Assembly: GCA_913778505.1 (NCBI GenBank) | Contig: CAJYWD010000010.1 | Location: 36,140-100,139 of the forward strand | Direction: 5' to 3' | DNA length: 64,000 nucleotides | From: an uncultured Chryseobacterium sp. | Lineage (GTDB): Bacteria > Bacteroidota > Bacteroidia > Flavobacteriales > Weeksellaceae | Shown: positions 42,308 to 51,118 of the stretch, in pieces | How positions within the stretch are numbered: position 1 is the stretch's first letter | How the letters are laid out: the number at the start of each line of letters is the position of its first letter | The notes under the pieces: model-generated | Seen by the model: only the letters and a program-made list of their open reading frames with translations | Database searches by the model: none | Told to the model about the DNA's origin: nothing | Translations under genes and position numbers: made by a program

Positions 42308-43738
42308 ATGAAATTTCTAAAATTTACAATTCTATTACTCATTCTACCAAATTTAATTTTTGGACAAGACAAGATTTTGAAAAAATGTTATCAAAATCAG
42401 GCAAATTTAAAAAGCAAAAATTTTGAATTTAAATATACTGAAAAGCAATATAGTTTTAGACACGCAAGTTATCCTTGGCAAAAAGCCGAAGACATTTTGA
42501 AGGGGAATATATTTATCCATAGTAGCTCTATTACAACAATTGATTCGGTTGATGAAAAAATGCGTAAAACGTTCATAGATGCAAAAACTTATGCAAGTAC
42601 AAAGTTTGGAATAAACGAGTTACAAAAATTAACACATTTAGATTATGACAATAGAAAATTTAAAATACTACAATTTTCGCCTTTATTTTTATTGGAAGAG
42701 ATGTACAAAAAAAAATTGAAATCTGATAATGAAAATTCAAGACATAAAATTTATAATATAGAAATAAACAAAGAAAAAATAGAAGTTTTTATTAGTAAAA
42801 AGACGAGTTTAATAGAAAAAATACGCAAAACTTATTATGATGAATTCTATGGAGATTTACAAACTACGATTCTGTATCAGAATTATAAAAGTATTGATGG
42901 AAAGTATTTTGCAACAAAAGTAAATATCGAAAAAATTGATGGAAAATTAGTCGATGAGGTTGAAATTTCAGACATTAAGTCTATTTCAAGAATTGAAAAT
43001 ACTTTACGTATTCCTACTGACTATAAATTGACTGAGGATTCTGAAATCAAACCTGAAATTTTGTACAACAAATTTAGTGATAATATACATTTGTTAGAGT
43101 TAAAACATACTGATGATAAAGTATTAATTGCAGAGTTTGAAACTTATTTAATTGTTGCAGAAGCACCGATGAATTCAAAAAATGGTGAATTGATAATTTC
43201 CAAAGCAAAAGAACTTTTTCCAAACAAACCAATAAAATATTTTGCCTTTGGTCATTATCACCCACATTATATTGGTGGAATAAGGGCATTTGTGAACAAT
43301 GGTACAAAGATAATTTGTAGCGAGATTAATAAAGATTACGCAACCTTTTTAAGCAAAACAAAGCATAGTTTAAATCCTGACAAACAGGAGCTTAATAAAA
43401 TGGAAATTCAAATTGAACTCATTAAAGACAAGCTGGTCTACAGTGACGACCAAAATGAATTAGAAATATATTTTATTGGAGAAAAATCTGCACATTCAAA
43501 TGACTATCTCATATACTATTTTCCGAGAGAAAAAGTTTTATTTCAAGATGATTTGGTTTGGATAAAATCTGATAAAGAGATTGAAAAAGCAAGTAAAAGA
43601 CAAGCAGGACTTTATACGGCAATTATAGATTTAAAGCTTGATGTAAATACTATTCTGCAATCCTGGCCAGTTAAGGATTATGGAGTAAAAACAATAATTC
43701 CATTCAGCGATCTAGAAAAATCAATGAATGTAAAATAA
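42308..43738 (+). CDS. Exported protein with degenerate metallo-beta-lactamase-like domain
   Basis: A 476-aa protein with signal peptide MKFLKFTILLLILPNLIFGQ. Residues ~25-250 are a beta-rich domain; residues ~265-470 follow the metallo-beta-lactamase fold pattern. YFAFGHYHPHYIGGIRAFVN stands at the HxHxDH position, and LEIYFIGEKSAHSNDYLIYY and REKVLFQDDLVWI resemble later strands. The zinc motif is altered (HYHPHY: Asp to His, His to Tyr), so metal binding may differ or be lost. Single-gene cassette: it starts 39 nt after site 5 and stops 7 nt before site 6. Confidence 0.75.
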   Translation: MKFLKFTILLLILPNLIFGQDKILKKCYQNQANLKSKNFEFKYTEKQYSFRHASYPWQKAEDILKGNIFIHSSSITTIDSVDEKMRKTFIDAKTYASTKFGINELQKLTHLDYDNRKFKILQFSPLFLLEEMYKKKLKSDNENSRHKIYNIEINKEKIEVFISKKTSLIEKIRKTYYDEFYGDLQTTILYQNYKSIDGKYFATKVNIEKIDGKLVDEVEISDIKSISRIENTLRIPTDYKLTEDSEIKPEILYNKFSDNIHLLELKHTDDKVLIAEFETYLIVAEAPMNSKNGELIISKAKELFPNKPIKYFAFGHYHPHYIGGIRAFVNNGTKIICSEINKDYATFLSKTKHSLNPDKQELNKMEIQIELIKDKLVYSDDQNELEIYFIGEKSAHSNDYLIYYFPREKVLFQDDLVWIKSDKEIEKASKRQAGLYTAIIDLKLDVNTILQSWPVKDYGVKTIIPFSDLEKSMNVK

Positions 43739-43745
43739 AAAACTT

Positions 43746-43880
43746 CCGCTAACAAGGTATTGCCAAAAGCTACGCTAAAGTTCTTGTATTGAACATTTTA
43801 AAAGTTTGAACAGCAGTAATTGTATTCAACGTTTGTTCTAAAAATCCTCATCATCGCCAAGCCCCGTAACGCTACATGTA
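43746..43880 (+). repeat. attC-like site 6
   Basis: A 135-bp palindrome. Left end CCGCTAACAAGGTATTGCC, right end ATCGCCAAGCCCCGTAACGC then TACATGTA. The loop has AGTTTGAACAGCAGTAATTG and TTGTTCTAAAAATCC. The right end plus flank matches the complement of site 7's left side at 14 of 18 positions. Confidence 0.75.
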
Positions 43881-43939
43881 TTTTTTTTAAATAACCAACT
43901 GCAAAACAAAACATTAAATATTAGAAACTTAAAAGAAAT

Positions 43940-44749
43940 ATGAACACAGAACAAAACTATATTGAAATTAACAAGCACTCCTGGAATAACAGAACGGATA
44001 CTCATTTGAATTCAGAATTTTATAATCTGGAAGGATTTTTGAAAGGGGAATCTTCTCTCAACCCAATCGAATTAGAAATACTTGGAGATATAAAAGGAAA
44101 AAGCATTCTACATTTGCAATGTCATTTCGGACAAGATACTATTTCTTTAAGCCGATTAGGAGCGGAAGTTACAGGCGTTGATTTATCGGACAAAGCGATC
44201 GAAAGTGCAGTAAAAATTGCCAAAGAAACAAATTCAAATACGCAATTTATATGTTGTGATTTATATGAATTAGAAAACCATCTTGACAAAAAATTCGACA
44301 TTGTTTTCACTAGTTACGGAACAATAACTTGGTTGCCTGATTTAGACAAATGGGGGAAATTAATATCTAAATTCTTGAAACCAGACGGAAAATTCATTTT
44401 TGTCGAGTTTCATCCTGTAGTTTGGATGTTTGATGATAATTTCGAAAAAATTGGTTACAATTACTTCAACGTAGCACCAATAGTTGAAACAGAAAACGGA
44501 ACTTATGCAGACAAAAATGCTGAAATTTCACAATCTTACGTAACGTGGAATCATAGTATGAGTGAGGTGGTAGGAAGTTTGCTCAAGAATTCAATGACCA
44601 TTATTGATTTTCAGGAATATAATTATTCGCCTTATAATGTGTTCAGGAATATGATTGAATTTGAACCAAAAAAATTTAGAATTAAACATTTAGAGGACAA
44701 AATTCCAATGGTATATTCCATTGTCGCAAGCAATAAAAACTACAGGTAA
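43940..44749 (+). CDS. Class I SAM-dependent methyltransferase
   Basis: A 269-aa methyltransferase. Motif I is ILHLQCHFGQDTISLSRLGA (~residues 55-74), with VTGVDLSDKAI, FICCDLYELE and FDIVFTSYGTITWL as the next SAM-fold motifs. No signal peptide. The overall form fits small-molecule methyltransferases; substrate unknown. Single-gene cassette starting 59 nt after site 6; its stop codon TAA lies inside the left end of site 7 (GGTAAC), so gene and site overlap. Confidence 0.88.
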   Translation: MNTEQNYIEINKHSWNNRTDTHLNSEFYNLEGFLKGESSLNPIELEILGDIKGKSILHLQCHFGQDTISLSRLGAEVTGVDLSDKAIESAVKIAKETNSNTQFICCDLYELENHLDKKFDIVFTSYGTITWLPDLDKWGKLISKFLKPDGKFIFVEFHPVVWMFDDNFEKIGYNYFNVAPIVETENGTYADKNAEISQSYVTWNHSMSEVVGSLLKNSMTIIDFQEYNYSPYNVFRNMIEFEPKKFRIKHLEDKIPMVYSIVASNKNYR

Positions 44750-44876
44750 CAAGAGTTTTGAAGTAACGGGGCGAAACTGCCAAGTTCAACAGATGTTCCC
44801 AGGTCCGGCTTTTGTCCGAAATTGAAGATTTGTGCTTCGAAAACACACGAAGGCCAACCCGCAAGACAGTTGGCAG
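44745..44876 (+). repeat. attC-like site 7
   Basis: A 132-bp site. Left end GGTAACAAGAGTTTTGAAGT with AACGGGGCG; loop with AAGTTCAACAGATGTTC and GATTTGTGCTTCG as in site 2; right end ACAGTTGGCAG. The right arm (GAAGGCCAACCCGCAAGAC) pairs poorly, so this may be a hybrid or recombined site. Confidence 0.6.
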
Positions 44877-45460
44877 TAATATTCGAAGATCTTCTGCAGA
44901 AAGACAAAGAATTTTATTTATCAGTTGGAATTAATGACATTCCTGCGGCAGGCTTGTTCATTGGCAGGGACATTCGGCAGATTTTCCAGCTTATTTTTAT
45001 GATGTACTATCCAACGACTCAGAACTCCAAAAAGCGGCTATTGACAAAATAGAAATTAACATAGAACATCAGGACGGAATAATGATGGCAACCCCACTCA
45101 CCGTAATATTCCTGTTCCGGCTATTATCATTCGACAACACGAACAAAAAAGCAAATATTAGATAAAATTTTAACCGTTGCAAAAGCGACCAAATTTCAGC
45201 TAGAATTTTACGAAAATCAAGAAGTACCAACAACAATAAATTATATTGGGAAACTTCTAAGTGAGAAATATATTTGGCCTACGTTTCAAAGCGAACCAGA
45301 AGACGAGAAAAATTGGGAAGAACATGATTATGGTGATGAACATTATTACTGGCTGAAATATACGTTTGATATCATTAGAACATTTTCATTTACTTTGATA
45401 AAACTGACCGACAAGGCAGATATAACTATCGCAAATCAAATTCTAGCCACGGTGGACTAA
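44863..45460 (+). pseudogene. Decayed hypothetical gene at the end of the array
   Basis: Protein-like segments are spread over different frames: RQLAVIFEDLLQKDKEFYLS and VGINDIPAAGLFIGRDI, then AAIDKIEINIEHQDGIMMAT, then TVAKATKFQLEFYENQEVPT through KLTDKADITIANQILATVD-stop at 45460. At least three frame changes are needed, and the 5' end merges with site 7 without a start codon. The family is not recognised. Confidence 0.65.
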
Positions 45461-45602
45461 TACTACCATAAAAATGGTCTGGTTATAAAGCGTTAAAATC
45501 GGAAAATAAATATCTTAAGATTGCCCTAAATGTTTTATCAGCAATTCTTTTATCTGTGCGGATTATTGTGTTTTAGAAAAACAGAATAATTAGAAAATAG
45601 CG

Positions 45603-45620
45603 CCGCTAACCTGACGTTCA
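45603..45620 (+). repeat. Truncated attC-like site at the array end
   Basis: CCGCTAAC (45603-45610) has the left-end form of the other sites, but the palindrome is missing. CTGACGTTCATCAG and then the end of the flippase gene follow directly. Its complement GTTAGCGG resembles the preceding GTTGGCAG at 6 of 8 positions. Confidence 0.5.
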
Positions 45621-47099
45621 TCAGAATTTAAAAAGACTCTTAATGAAATCTTTATTGAGATACTTGTCCAAAGGGTAAATTTTCAGAAAATAATTCCCAA
45701 CGAAAAGCAGGATCAGGACCACAGCCGGTTTGTAGAACAGATTGAGCATATTCATTTTAAAATCCGGGAGGAAAATAGCCACATTGATGGAAATGCAGCC
45801 GAGAATCATTGCATAGATCATCTCGATGCTCAGCGGAAAGACCCTGAATTTCCAGTAATTGAAGACAATTTTAATGATGTTGAACAAGGTCAGTGAGATG
45901 GCGTAAGCCAGGGCTATTCCCAGAATGCCAAGCGTGGTATGATTCAGAAAAAGCATATTGGTGGTGATGGTGAGCGCCGCCAGTATTAGCATGACCACAA
46001 TATTAAATTTATAATATTTAGATAGAGAGATGATATGGCCATTAAACCCCGTGGCTAAGTCAAAAAGCATTGCAAAACCCAGAATCCAGACAATAGGCTC
46101 CGAGGAACGCAGGTCTTCGCCATTCTTCATAAAATCGGCGAGATACGGAAATCCTACCGCAATGCAGCAGAACAGCACAAGGCCGAGAAAGAAAAGACTG
46201 AGCGAGGTCTTCTTATGAAATCTGTCCAGCTCATCAAAATCGCCATTGGCCAACACCTTATTGATAATGGGCGCAGAAAGGTTGAATAATCCCATCTGCG
46301 GAACAACAATCAGTGAAATAATCGAATAAATATTATTGTAAATCCCATTTTCTTCGAAGCTGATGAATTCGCCAATCATATAACTGTCAATCTTAATTGC
46401 GATATAATTGCCGATATTTCCTAAAAATCCGAATAAGCTGTAGGTGAGAATTTCCCTGTAAAAATTATCCTTCCTGAAATAGCTGACATCAAAATCGAAC
46501 CTCAGCTTTTCCAATCTATTCGTATAAAGTCCGTACCCAAACAGGGAAATAACGAACATCATCAGGAAAAATCCATACGCCGACTTCTCTGCAAAGCCCA
46601 TAAAGAAAAACAGGCAGAACGCGCCAAGATTGGCCAACTTCGGAACAAAATTCTCGAAGATGTTGGGTACCACTACCCTTTTATAATTGGTCAGAAACTT
46701 ATTGAAAACCGAAGAAAGCGCCAGCACCAAAGCCAGCGGCAGGATGAGGTTTTTCATCTTCCATACCTCCAGGGACTTGAAGCCGGGAAAGAAATAGGCA
46801 ATGAGAAAAAATCCGCCCACCACGATGAGAAAATTAATGACCACCGCCAGCAGCGAAAGGCTCAGCATATTGAGATGCTTGCCGTCTGCATTGACTTTAG
46901 CAAAAAACTTGACATTAGAAAAACTCAATCCAAAAACGATAATGGGAACGATGATTTCCGCCGTTGGCAAAATGTAGCGCAGTTTTCCGTAGAATTGCAT
47001 ATCGTACGGAAAGATGAAAATCGCCGAAAAAGTTCCCAGTAAGAAACCGAGATAACCGATAATCGAATATTTGACACCTTGCCTTGCTACGACGCTCAT
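45621..47099 (-). CDS. Polysaccharide/oligosaccharide flippase family protein
   Basis: A 492-aa polytopic membrane protein with about 14 hydrophobic segments (IIGYLGFLLGTFSAIFIFPY at the start; VVLILLFVGNYFLKIYPL near the end). The N-terminal ARQGVKYSIIGYLGF and GFLGNIGNYIAIKIDSYMIG resemble the Wzx/MATE-type polysaccharide exporters. It probably flips lipid-linked glycans across the inner membrane. It lies 9 nt downstream of the FkbM methyltransferase gene, suggesting a cell-surface glycan operon. It marks the return to conserved chromosome. Confidence 0.88.
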   Translation of the reverse strand: MSVVARQGVKYSIIGYLGFLLGTFSAIFIFPYDMQFYGKLRYILPTAEIIVPIIVFGLSFSNVKFFAKVNADGKHLNMLSLSLLAVVINFLIVVGGFFLIAYFFPGFKSLEVWKMKNLILPLALVLALSSVFNKFLTNYKRVVVPNIFENFVPKLANLGAFCLFFFMGFAEKSAYGFFLMMFVISLFGYGLYTNRLEKLRFDFDVSYFRKDNFYREILTYSLFGFLGNIGNYIAIKIDSYMIGEFISFEENGIYNNIYSIISLIVVPQMGLFNLSAPIINKVLANGDFDELDRFHKKTSLSLFFLGLVLFCCIAVGFPYLADFMKNGEDLRSSEPIVWILGFAMLFDLATGFNGHIISLSKYYKFNIVVMLILAALTITTNMLFLNHTTLGILGIALAYAISLTLFNIIKIVFNYWKFRVFPLSIEMIYAMILGCISINVAIFLPDFKMNMLNLFYKPAVVLILLFVGNYFLKIYPLDKYLNKDFIKSLFKF

Positions 47100-47108
47100 T
47101 GTATACAG

Positions 47109-47906
47109 TTAATGGTTGTTGGTTGTTGGAATGAATATAATATTGTTGATGTAGTCTTTATAATTCTTGATATGATCAGGGTTTTGCTGATTCAGGAATT
47201 CTTCAGTCAGCAAAGTAGGTTTCAGAGTTTGCCTATCCAGATAATTAACAGAATAGCCCCAATTGGCAATCTCAGTAATCAAAGTCCAGAGATTGTCCCG
47301 ATGATGTCTTTGCTCCATCTCGACCATCAGAATGGGCTTATATTTTTCGATCGTTTTTCTTGCGCCGCGCAAAGTCTGCATTTCGTTGCCTTCTACATCA
47401 ATTTTAATAAAATCGAGGTTTTTGAGATTGAGATCGAGGTCGTCCAAGGGTTTTACTTCCACACGCTGAACGATGGTTTTCTCTTCGTTTTTTTCTTTTA
47501 TTGATGTCTGTAAGGTTCCTCTTGTATGGACTTTTTCTCCGTTAATTACAGGAATTTTGAACTCTGCAACCGTAGAAACGTCTGACAAAGCGACAGAGAA
47601 AAGCTGAACTTTCGGAAATAATCGCTTCAATCTTCTGAAAAGCTGATAGTTTGGCTCGAAGGCAAAAATATTTTCCGGCGAAAGATGATTTTCCAGGATG
47701 TACAGATATGCCCCCACATTGGATCCAACATCCATGAAAACAGCATCCTGAGAAAGGATTTCTTTGACCCAGAGAAATTCCGGTTCTACTTTTCGCACCA
47801 GCAGATTGGACGCAGTAAGACCTTTCAGCTTTTTGAAAAATCTGCTTTTGTAAAAACCAGGAGAAATATACTGGAGATTCTCAGCCAGCCTGCTGTAAAC
47901 ACTCAT
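47109..47906 (-). CDS. FkbM-family methyltransferase
   Basis: A 265-aa protein with the FkbM domain at residues ~50-230: AVFMDVGSNVGAYLYILENH (SAM motif), IFAFEPNYQLFRRLKRLFP, LDFIKIDVEGNEMQTLRGAR and ILMVEMEQRHHRDN. FkbM proteins O-methylate sugars or polyketides; next to a flippase a surface-glycan substrate is likely. The two genes form a minus-strand operon. Confidence 0.9.
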   Translation of the reverse strand: MSVYSRLAENLQYISPGFYKSRFFKKLKGLTASNLLVRKVEPEFLWVKEILSQDAVFMDVGSNVGAYLYILENHLSPENIFAFEPNYQLFRRLKRLFPKVQLFSVALSDVSTVAEFKIPVINGEKVHTRGTLQTSIKEKNEEKTIVQRVEVKPLDDLDLNLKNLDFIKIDVEGNEMQTLRGARKTIEKYKPILMVEMEQRHHRDNLWTLITEIANWGYSVNYLDRQTLKPTLLTEEFLNQQNPDHIKNYKDYINNIIFIPTTNNH

Positions 47907-48269
47907 CGATTTTTGTCATCAGAAAATAAACGACAAAGAAAAGGCATTTATTTTACAAATCATAAAATTTTGTTAAAATAACCTAGATTCGGGATAAGGA
48001 ATTTACTAAATCATTGATTTTGCAATGCTGAATGGTTTTTACCGCATAGAAAACAAAGGAGACCTTTTACAGTTTGTGCAAAATTATTTCCTCAATAAGT
48101 GAGTTTAAAAGGTTTGTTTGTCTATCCTTAAGAATCTCAACATATTGAAAAAAGAACTTTAGATTCCAGTTGAAATCGATAATTCGGTACAGTCAATGAT
48201 ATAATGAATGGCGATTTTTGCGGTAATAAAAAAAAAGGACATTCATTAAAATTAATTAAAATGAGAATT
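47907..48269. other. Gene-free 363-bp region
   Basis: I see no gene, terminator or repeat here beyond AT-rich sequence; it lies between the FkbM gene start and the end of the sugar-isomerase-like gene. Confidence 0.5.
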
Positions 48270-49136
48270 TTATCGAAAGAAGTTATTCCTTCTGATGTAG
48301 TCCTCGCTAATTTTAACGCTTTCAAAAATATCTTTATCGCTGGAATCCTGTTCCAGAAACCAATATTTCAATCCAGCCTTCTCTTTGGCTTTAAAAATAT
48401 TCTCGAAGTCAATTATTCCGTTTCCGATTTCAGAAAAATCTTTGCTTCCGGATTTAATATCCTTCACATGCCAAAGCGGAAATCTTCCTGGATAGCTTTC
48501 AAAATATTCCAGAGGATCAAATCCCGCTTTGGAAATCCAATAAAGATCCAGCTCCATTTTTACAAAATCAGAATCGGAATTATCAAGAATAAAATCATAA
48601 ACCGTTTGATCTCCGAATTTCTCAAATTCAAAATCGTGGTTGTGATAAGCAAAACCTATTCCCGCATTGTTTGTTATTTCGCCAGATTGATTGAGTAATT
48701 CCGGAAGTTTTATGTAATTCTCATGCGTTCGTTCTTCCTCGAAGAGGTATGAACAGACCATATATTTTGCGCCAATTTCTTTTAAATCCTCTACAGACTG
48801 TTCCCAGTCGTTCAATAATGTTCCTTTGCTGTTATGTACGATTCCGGTGGTGTGATGAGAACTGATGACTTCCATACCTACATTCTTAAGGATAGATTGA
48901 AACTCTGCTCTGGCTTTGCCGAAAAATTTTCCGTCATAACCATAGATTTCCAATTGTTTGAAACCCAATTCAGCAAGGCGTTCCAATGAAGTTTCCAGGT
49001 TCTGAGCAATCGCATCCCGGATCGTGTAAAGCTGAATGGCCAAAGGTTTTCTGTTATTCATAAGATTTGGAGTTCCGCAAGCGTACAAGCCCAGAAATCC
49101 CAATCCGGAAAGGCTTATAAAATCTTTTCGGTTCAT
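48270..49136 (-). CDS. Sugar phosphate isomerase/epimerase-like lipoprotein
   Basis: A 288-aa TIM-barrel protein of the xylose-isomerase-like AP-endonuclease-2 superfamily: LAIQLYTIRDAIAQNLETSL, GFKQLEIYGYDGKFF, GIGFAYHNHDFEFE, MELDLYWISKAGFDPLEYFE and LWHVKDIKSGSKDFSEIGNG with the metal-site acids and histidines. The N-terminus NRKDFISLSGLGFLGLYAC looks like an export signal with lipobox LYAC, as in many Bacteroidota sugar-metabolism lipoproteins. Substrate unknown. Single gene. Confidence 0.88.
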   Translation of the reverse strand: MNRKDFISLSGLGFLGLYACGTPNLMNNRKPLAIQLYTIRDAIAQNLETSLERLAELGFKQLEIYGYDGKFFGKARAEFQSILKNVGMEVISSHHTTGIVHNSKGTLLNDWEQSVEDLKEIGAKYMVCSYLFEEERTHENYIKLPELLNQSGEITNNAGIGFAYHNHDFEFEKFGDQTVYDFILDNSDSDFVKMELDLYWISKAGFDPLEYFESYPGRFPLWHVKDIKSGSKDFSEIGNGIIDFENIFKAKEKAGLKYWFLEQDSSDKDIFESVKISEDYIRRNNFFR

Positions 49137-49337
49137 CTATGGTTAAATTATGTTTAAAGGTATTAAAATCTGCGGCATCAGGATCATATTTTAGCAGATT
49201 TAATCATCGTTATTCCCAAACTTGTTTTAAATTTGAGCTTTAAATTGTATCGGAAAATCGCCATCAGGATTTTTTTCAGACATACATCCATCAGCATTGG
49301 CGACAAGATAGGAACGTTGAAAAAATAAAACCTTTAT

Positions 49338-49871
49338 ATGAAATATTTACTTGTAATTATGCTATCACTATTCGGATTTTCAAAAAGTAATGCTCAGGCC
49401 AAGTCCATTCACAGTTTCAAGGTAGAAGCTCTGGATGGCTCAACTATTGATTTCTCCAAGTTCAAAGGCAAAAAAATATTGGTTGTGAACACCGCTTCCG
49501 AATGCGGATTTACACCTCAGTATGCCGATCTTGAAAAGCTTTACGAAAAGTACAAGAACAAGCTGGTGATCGTTGGTTTTCCTGCGAATAACTTCGGTGG
49601 TCAGGAGCCTGGTGCCAATCATGAAATTGCGACGTTCTGCCAGAGAAACTACGGGGTACAGTTTCCTATGGCTGCAAAGATCTCTGTAAAAGGTGATGAC
49701 ATTGCACCGATCTACAAATTCCTGACAGACAAAAAGGAAAATGGCGTGAAAAACACCAAGATTCTATGGAACTTCACCAAGATTTTGTTGGATGAGAAAG
49801 GCCATGTGATCGATAGTTTTGTGAGCACCACTAACCCAATGAGCGAGAGCATCACAAAGTATCTGAAATAA
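49338..49871 (+). CDS. Glutathione peroxidase family protein, exported
   Basis: A 177-aa thiol peroxidase. Signal peptide MKYLLVIMLSLFGFSKSNAQ, then the GPx fold: Cys56 in NTASECGFTPQY, VGFPANNFGGQEPG with the catalytic Gln, and LWNFTKILLDEKGHV with the Trp-Asn pair. Cys replaces selenocysteine, as usual in bacteria, so thioredoxin-type reductants are likely. It probably removes peroxides in the periplasm. It is convergent with dnaJ across a shared terminator. Confidence 0.93.
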   Translation: MKYLLVIMLSLFGFSKSNAQAKSIHSFKVEALDGSTIDFSKFKGKKILVVNTASECGFTPQYADLEKLYEKYKNKLVIVGFPANNFGGQEPGANHEIATFCQRNYGVQFPMAAKISVKGDDIAPIYKFLTDKKENGVKNTKILWNFTKILLDEKGHVIDSFVSTTNPMSESITKYLK

Positions 49872-49903
49872 TTATTATCAATGAACTTCGGACTAACCCT
49901 AAC

Positions 49904-49938
49904 AAAAAAAATGCGTTCATAAAGCTGAACGCATTTTT
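49904..49938. terminator. Bidirectional terminator between gpx and dnaJ
   Basis: ATGCGTTCA (49911-49919) pairs with TGAACGCAT (49926-49934), with A-run and T-run on either side. It serves both convergent genes. Confidence 0.9.
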
Positions 49939-49939
49939 T

Positions 49940-51049
49940 TTAGTTGAACATATCTTTCACTTTCTCGAAGAATGTTTTTTCTTTTCCTGTAGGTTCGGCA
50001 TTCATATCACCGTTTTCCAGCTGACTCTGGAAGAACTCTTTCTGTTCCTTGGTGAGCTTCTGAGGTGTCCAGACGTTGATGTGCACAAACATGTCTCCCT
50101 TACCGCCGTAACCTTCGATATTGGGAAGACCTTTTCCGGCGAGTCTAAGGATCTTACCGGACTGCGTGCCTTCATCAATTTTAATTTTGACTTTCCCGCC
50201 TACCACGTTGATCTCTTTCGAAGTACCCAGCGCCGCTTCTGCAAAAGAGATATAAAGTTCCTGATGGAGATTGTCGCCTTCTCTCTTGATAAGTTTATCC
50301 ACTTCTTCCTCTACCACTACCAGCAGATCGCCTGGCGTTCCGCCTAATGGCGCATCATTTCCTTTGCCTCTCACATTCAGCTGGATGCCGTCTCTGGCGC
50401 CCGCCGGAATATTGATGGTAATCTCTTCTTCTTCCTTTACCAGACCCTGCGCATTGGCTCCGGACGGAATTTTGTCTGCTACTTTTCCCACGCCCTGGCA
50501 ATTGCCGCACGTGGTCTGCGTCTGCATCTGGCCAAACATGGTATTCATCACCTTCACTTGCACGCCGCTTCCGCCACAGGTAGGACAGGTTTTGGACGTT
50601 ACGCCGGCTGCCAGTTTCATCTTCTTCACCTTTACGGTCTTCTGTGTGCCGGTGATCATTTCCTCCAGGTTCAGCTTGATGCGGATTCTGAGATTGGAGC
50701 CGCGGGACTGCTGCTGTCTCTGTCCACCGCCGAAACCGCCACCAAAGATATCGCCGAACTGGCTGAAGATGTCCTCCATATTCATACCGCCGCCGAAGCC
50801 GCCGAAGCCGCCACCGGCTGCGCCACCCATTCCGGCATGTCCATACTGGTCGTAGCGTGCTTTTTTGTTATCGTCGCTCAGGACTTCGTAGGCTTCTGCT
50901 GCTTCTTTAAATTTCTCCTCTGCTGCCTTGTCACCGGGGTTTTTGTCCGGGTGATATTTGATGGCCATCTTTCGGTAGGCCTTCTTGATCTCCTCCGCGC
51001 TGGCTGATTTGGATATTTCTAGAACTTCGTAATAATCTCGTTTTGACAT
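49940..51049 (-). CDS. dnaJ: Chaperone DnaJ with a reduced zinc domain
   Basis: A 369-aa type I J-protein: J domain (1-70, with HPD in YHPDKNPGD), a Gly/Phe-rich region ([17 protein letters not shown]), a cysteine-rich part and the C-terminal substrate domains. The Cys-rich part has only two CxxCxGxG motifs ([16 protein letters not shown]) instead of four, so only one zinc centre can form. I believe this is common in flavobacteria. It works with DnaK and GrpE. It lies 69 nt downstream of grpE in the same operon. Confidence 0.95.
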   Translation of the reverse strand: MSKRDYYEVLEISKSASAEEIKKAYRKMAIKYHPDKNPGDKAAEEKFKEAAEAYEVLSDDNKKARYDQYGHAGMGGAAGGGFGGFGGGMNMEDIFSQFGDIFGGGFGGGQRQQQSRGSNLRIRIKLNLEEMITGTQKTVKVKKMKLAAGVTSKTCPTCGGSGVQVKVMNTMFGQMQTQTTCGNCQGVGKVADKIPSGANAQGLVKEEEEITINIPAGARDGIQLNVRGKGNDAPLGGTPGDLLVVVEEEVDKLIKREGDNLHQELYISFAEAALGTSKEINVVGGKVKIKIDEGTQSGKILRLAGKGLPNIEGYGGKGDMFVHINVWTPQKLTKEQKEFFQSQLENGDMNAEPTGKEKTFFEKVKDMFN

Positions 51050-51118
51050 AATTGATAGTTGATGATGGATAACGGATCATACCACATTGGGTCTATGACC
51101 GTAAGTCATTAATAATGT

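Larger units (their letters stand above)
21310..45620 (+). mobile_element. Integron-like cassette array with Xer-type recombinase
   Basis: The block runs from the recombinase gene to a truncated site abutting the flippase gene. Evidence seen: divergent recombinase; palindromic sites of 132-136 bp at 23372, 23981, 34785, 42135, 43746 and 44745; degenerate ones at 35571 and 37241; genes mostly on the plus strand, often ending 5-8 nt before a site and starting 9-59 nt after one. The bases after each crossover-like GTT repeat the complement of the next site's left end. The rule is perfect at 22271/23372 and 23499/23981 and partial at four others. That this is an active system is inference. The central blocks have clearly been rearranged and invaded. 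Confidence 0.75.
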
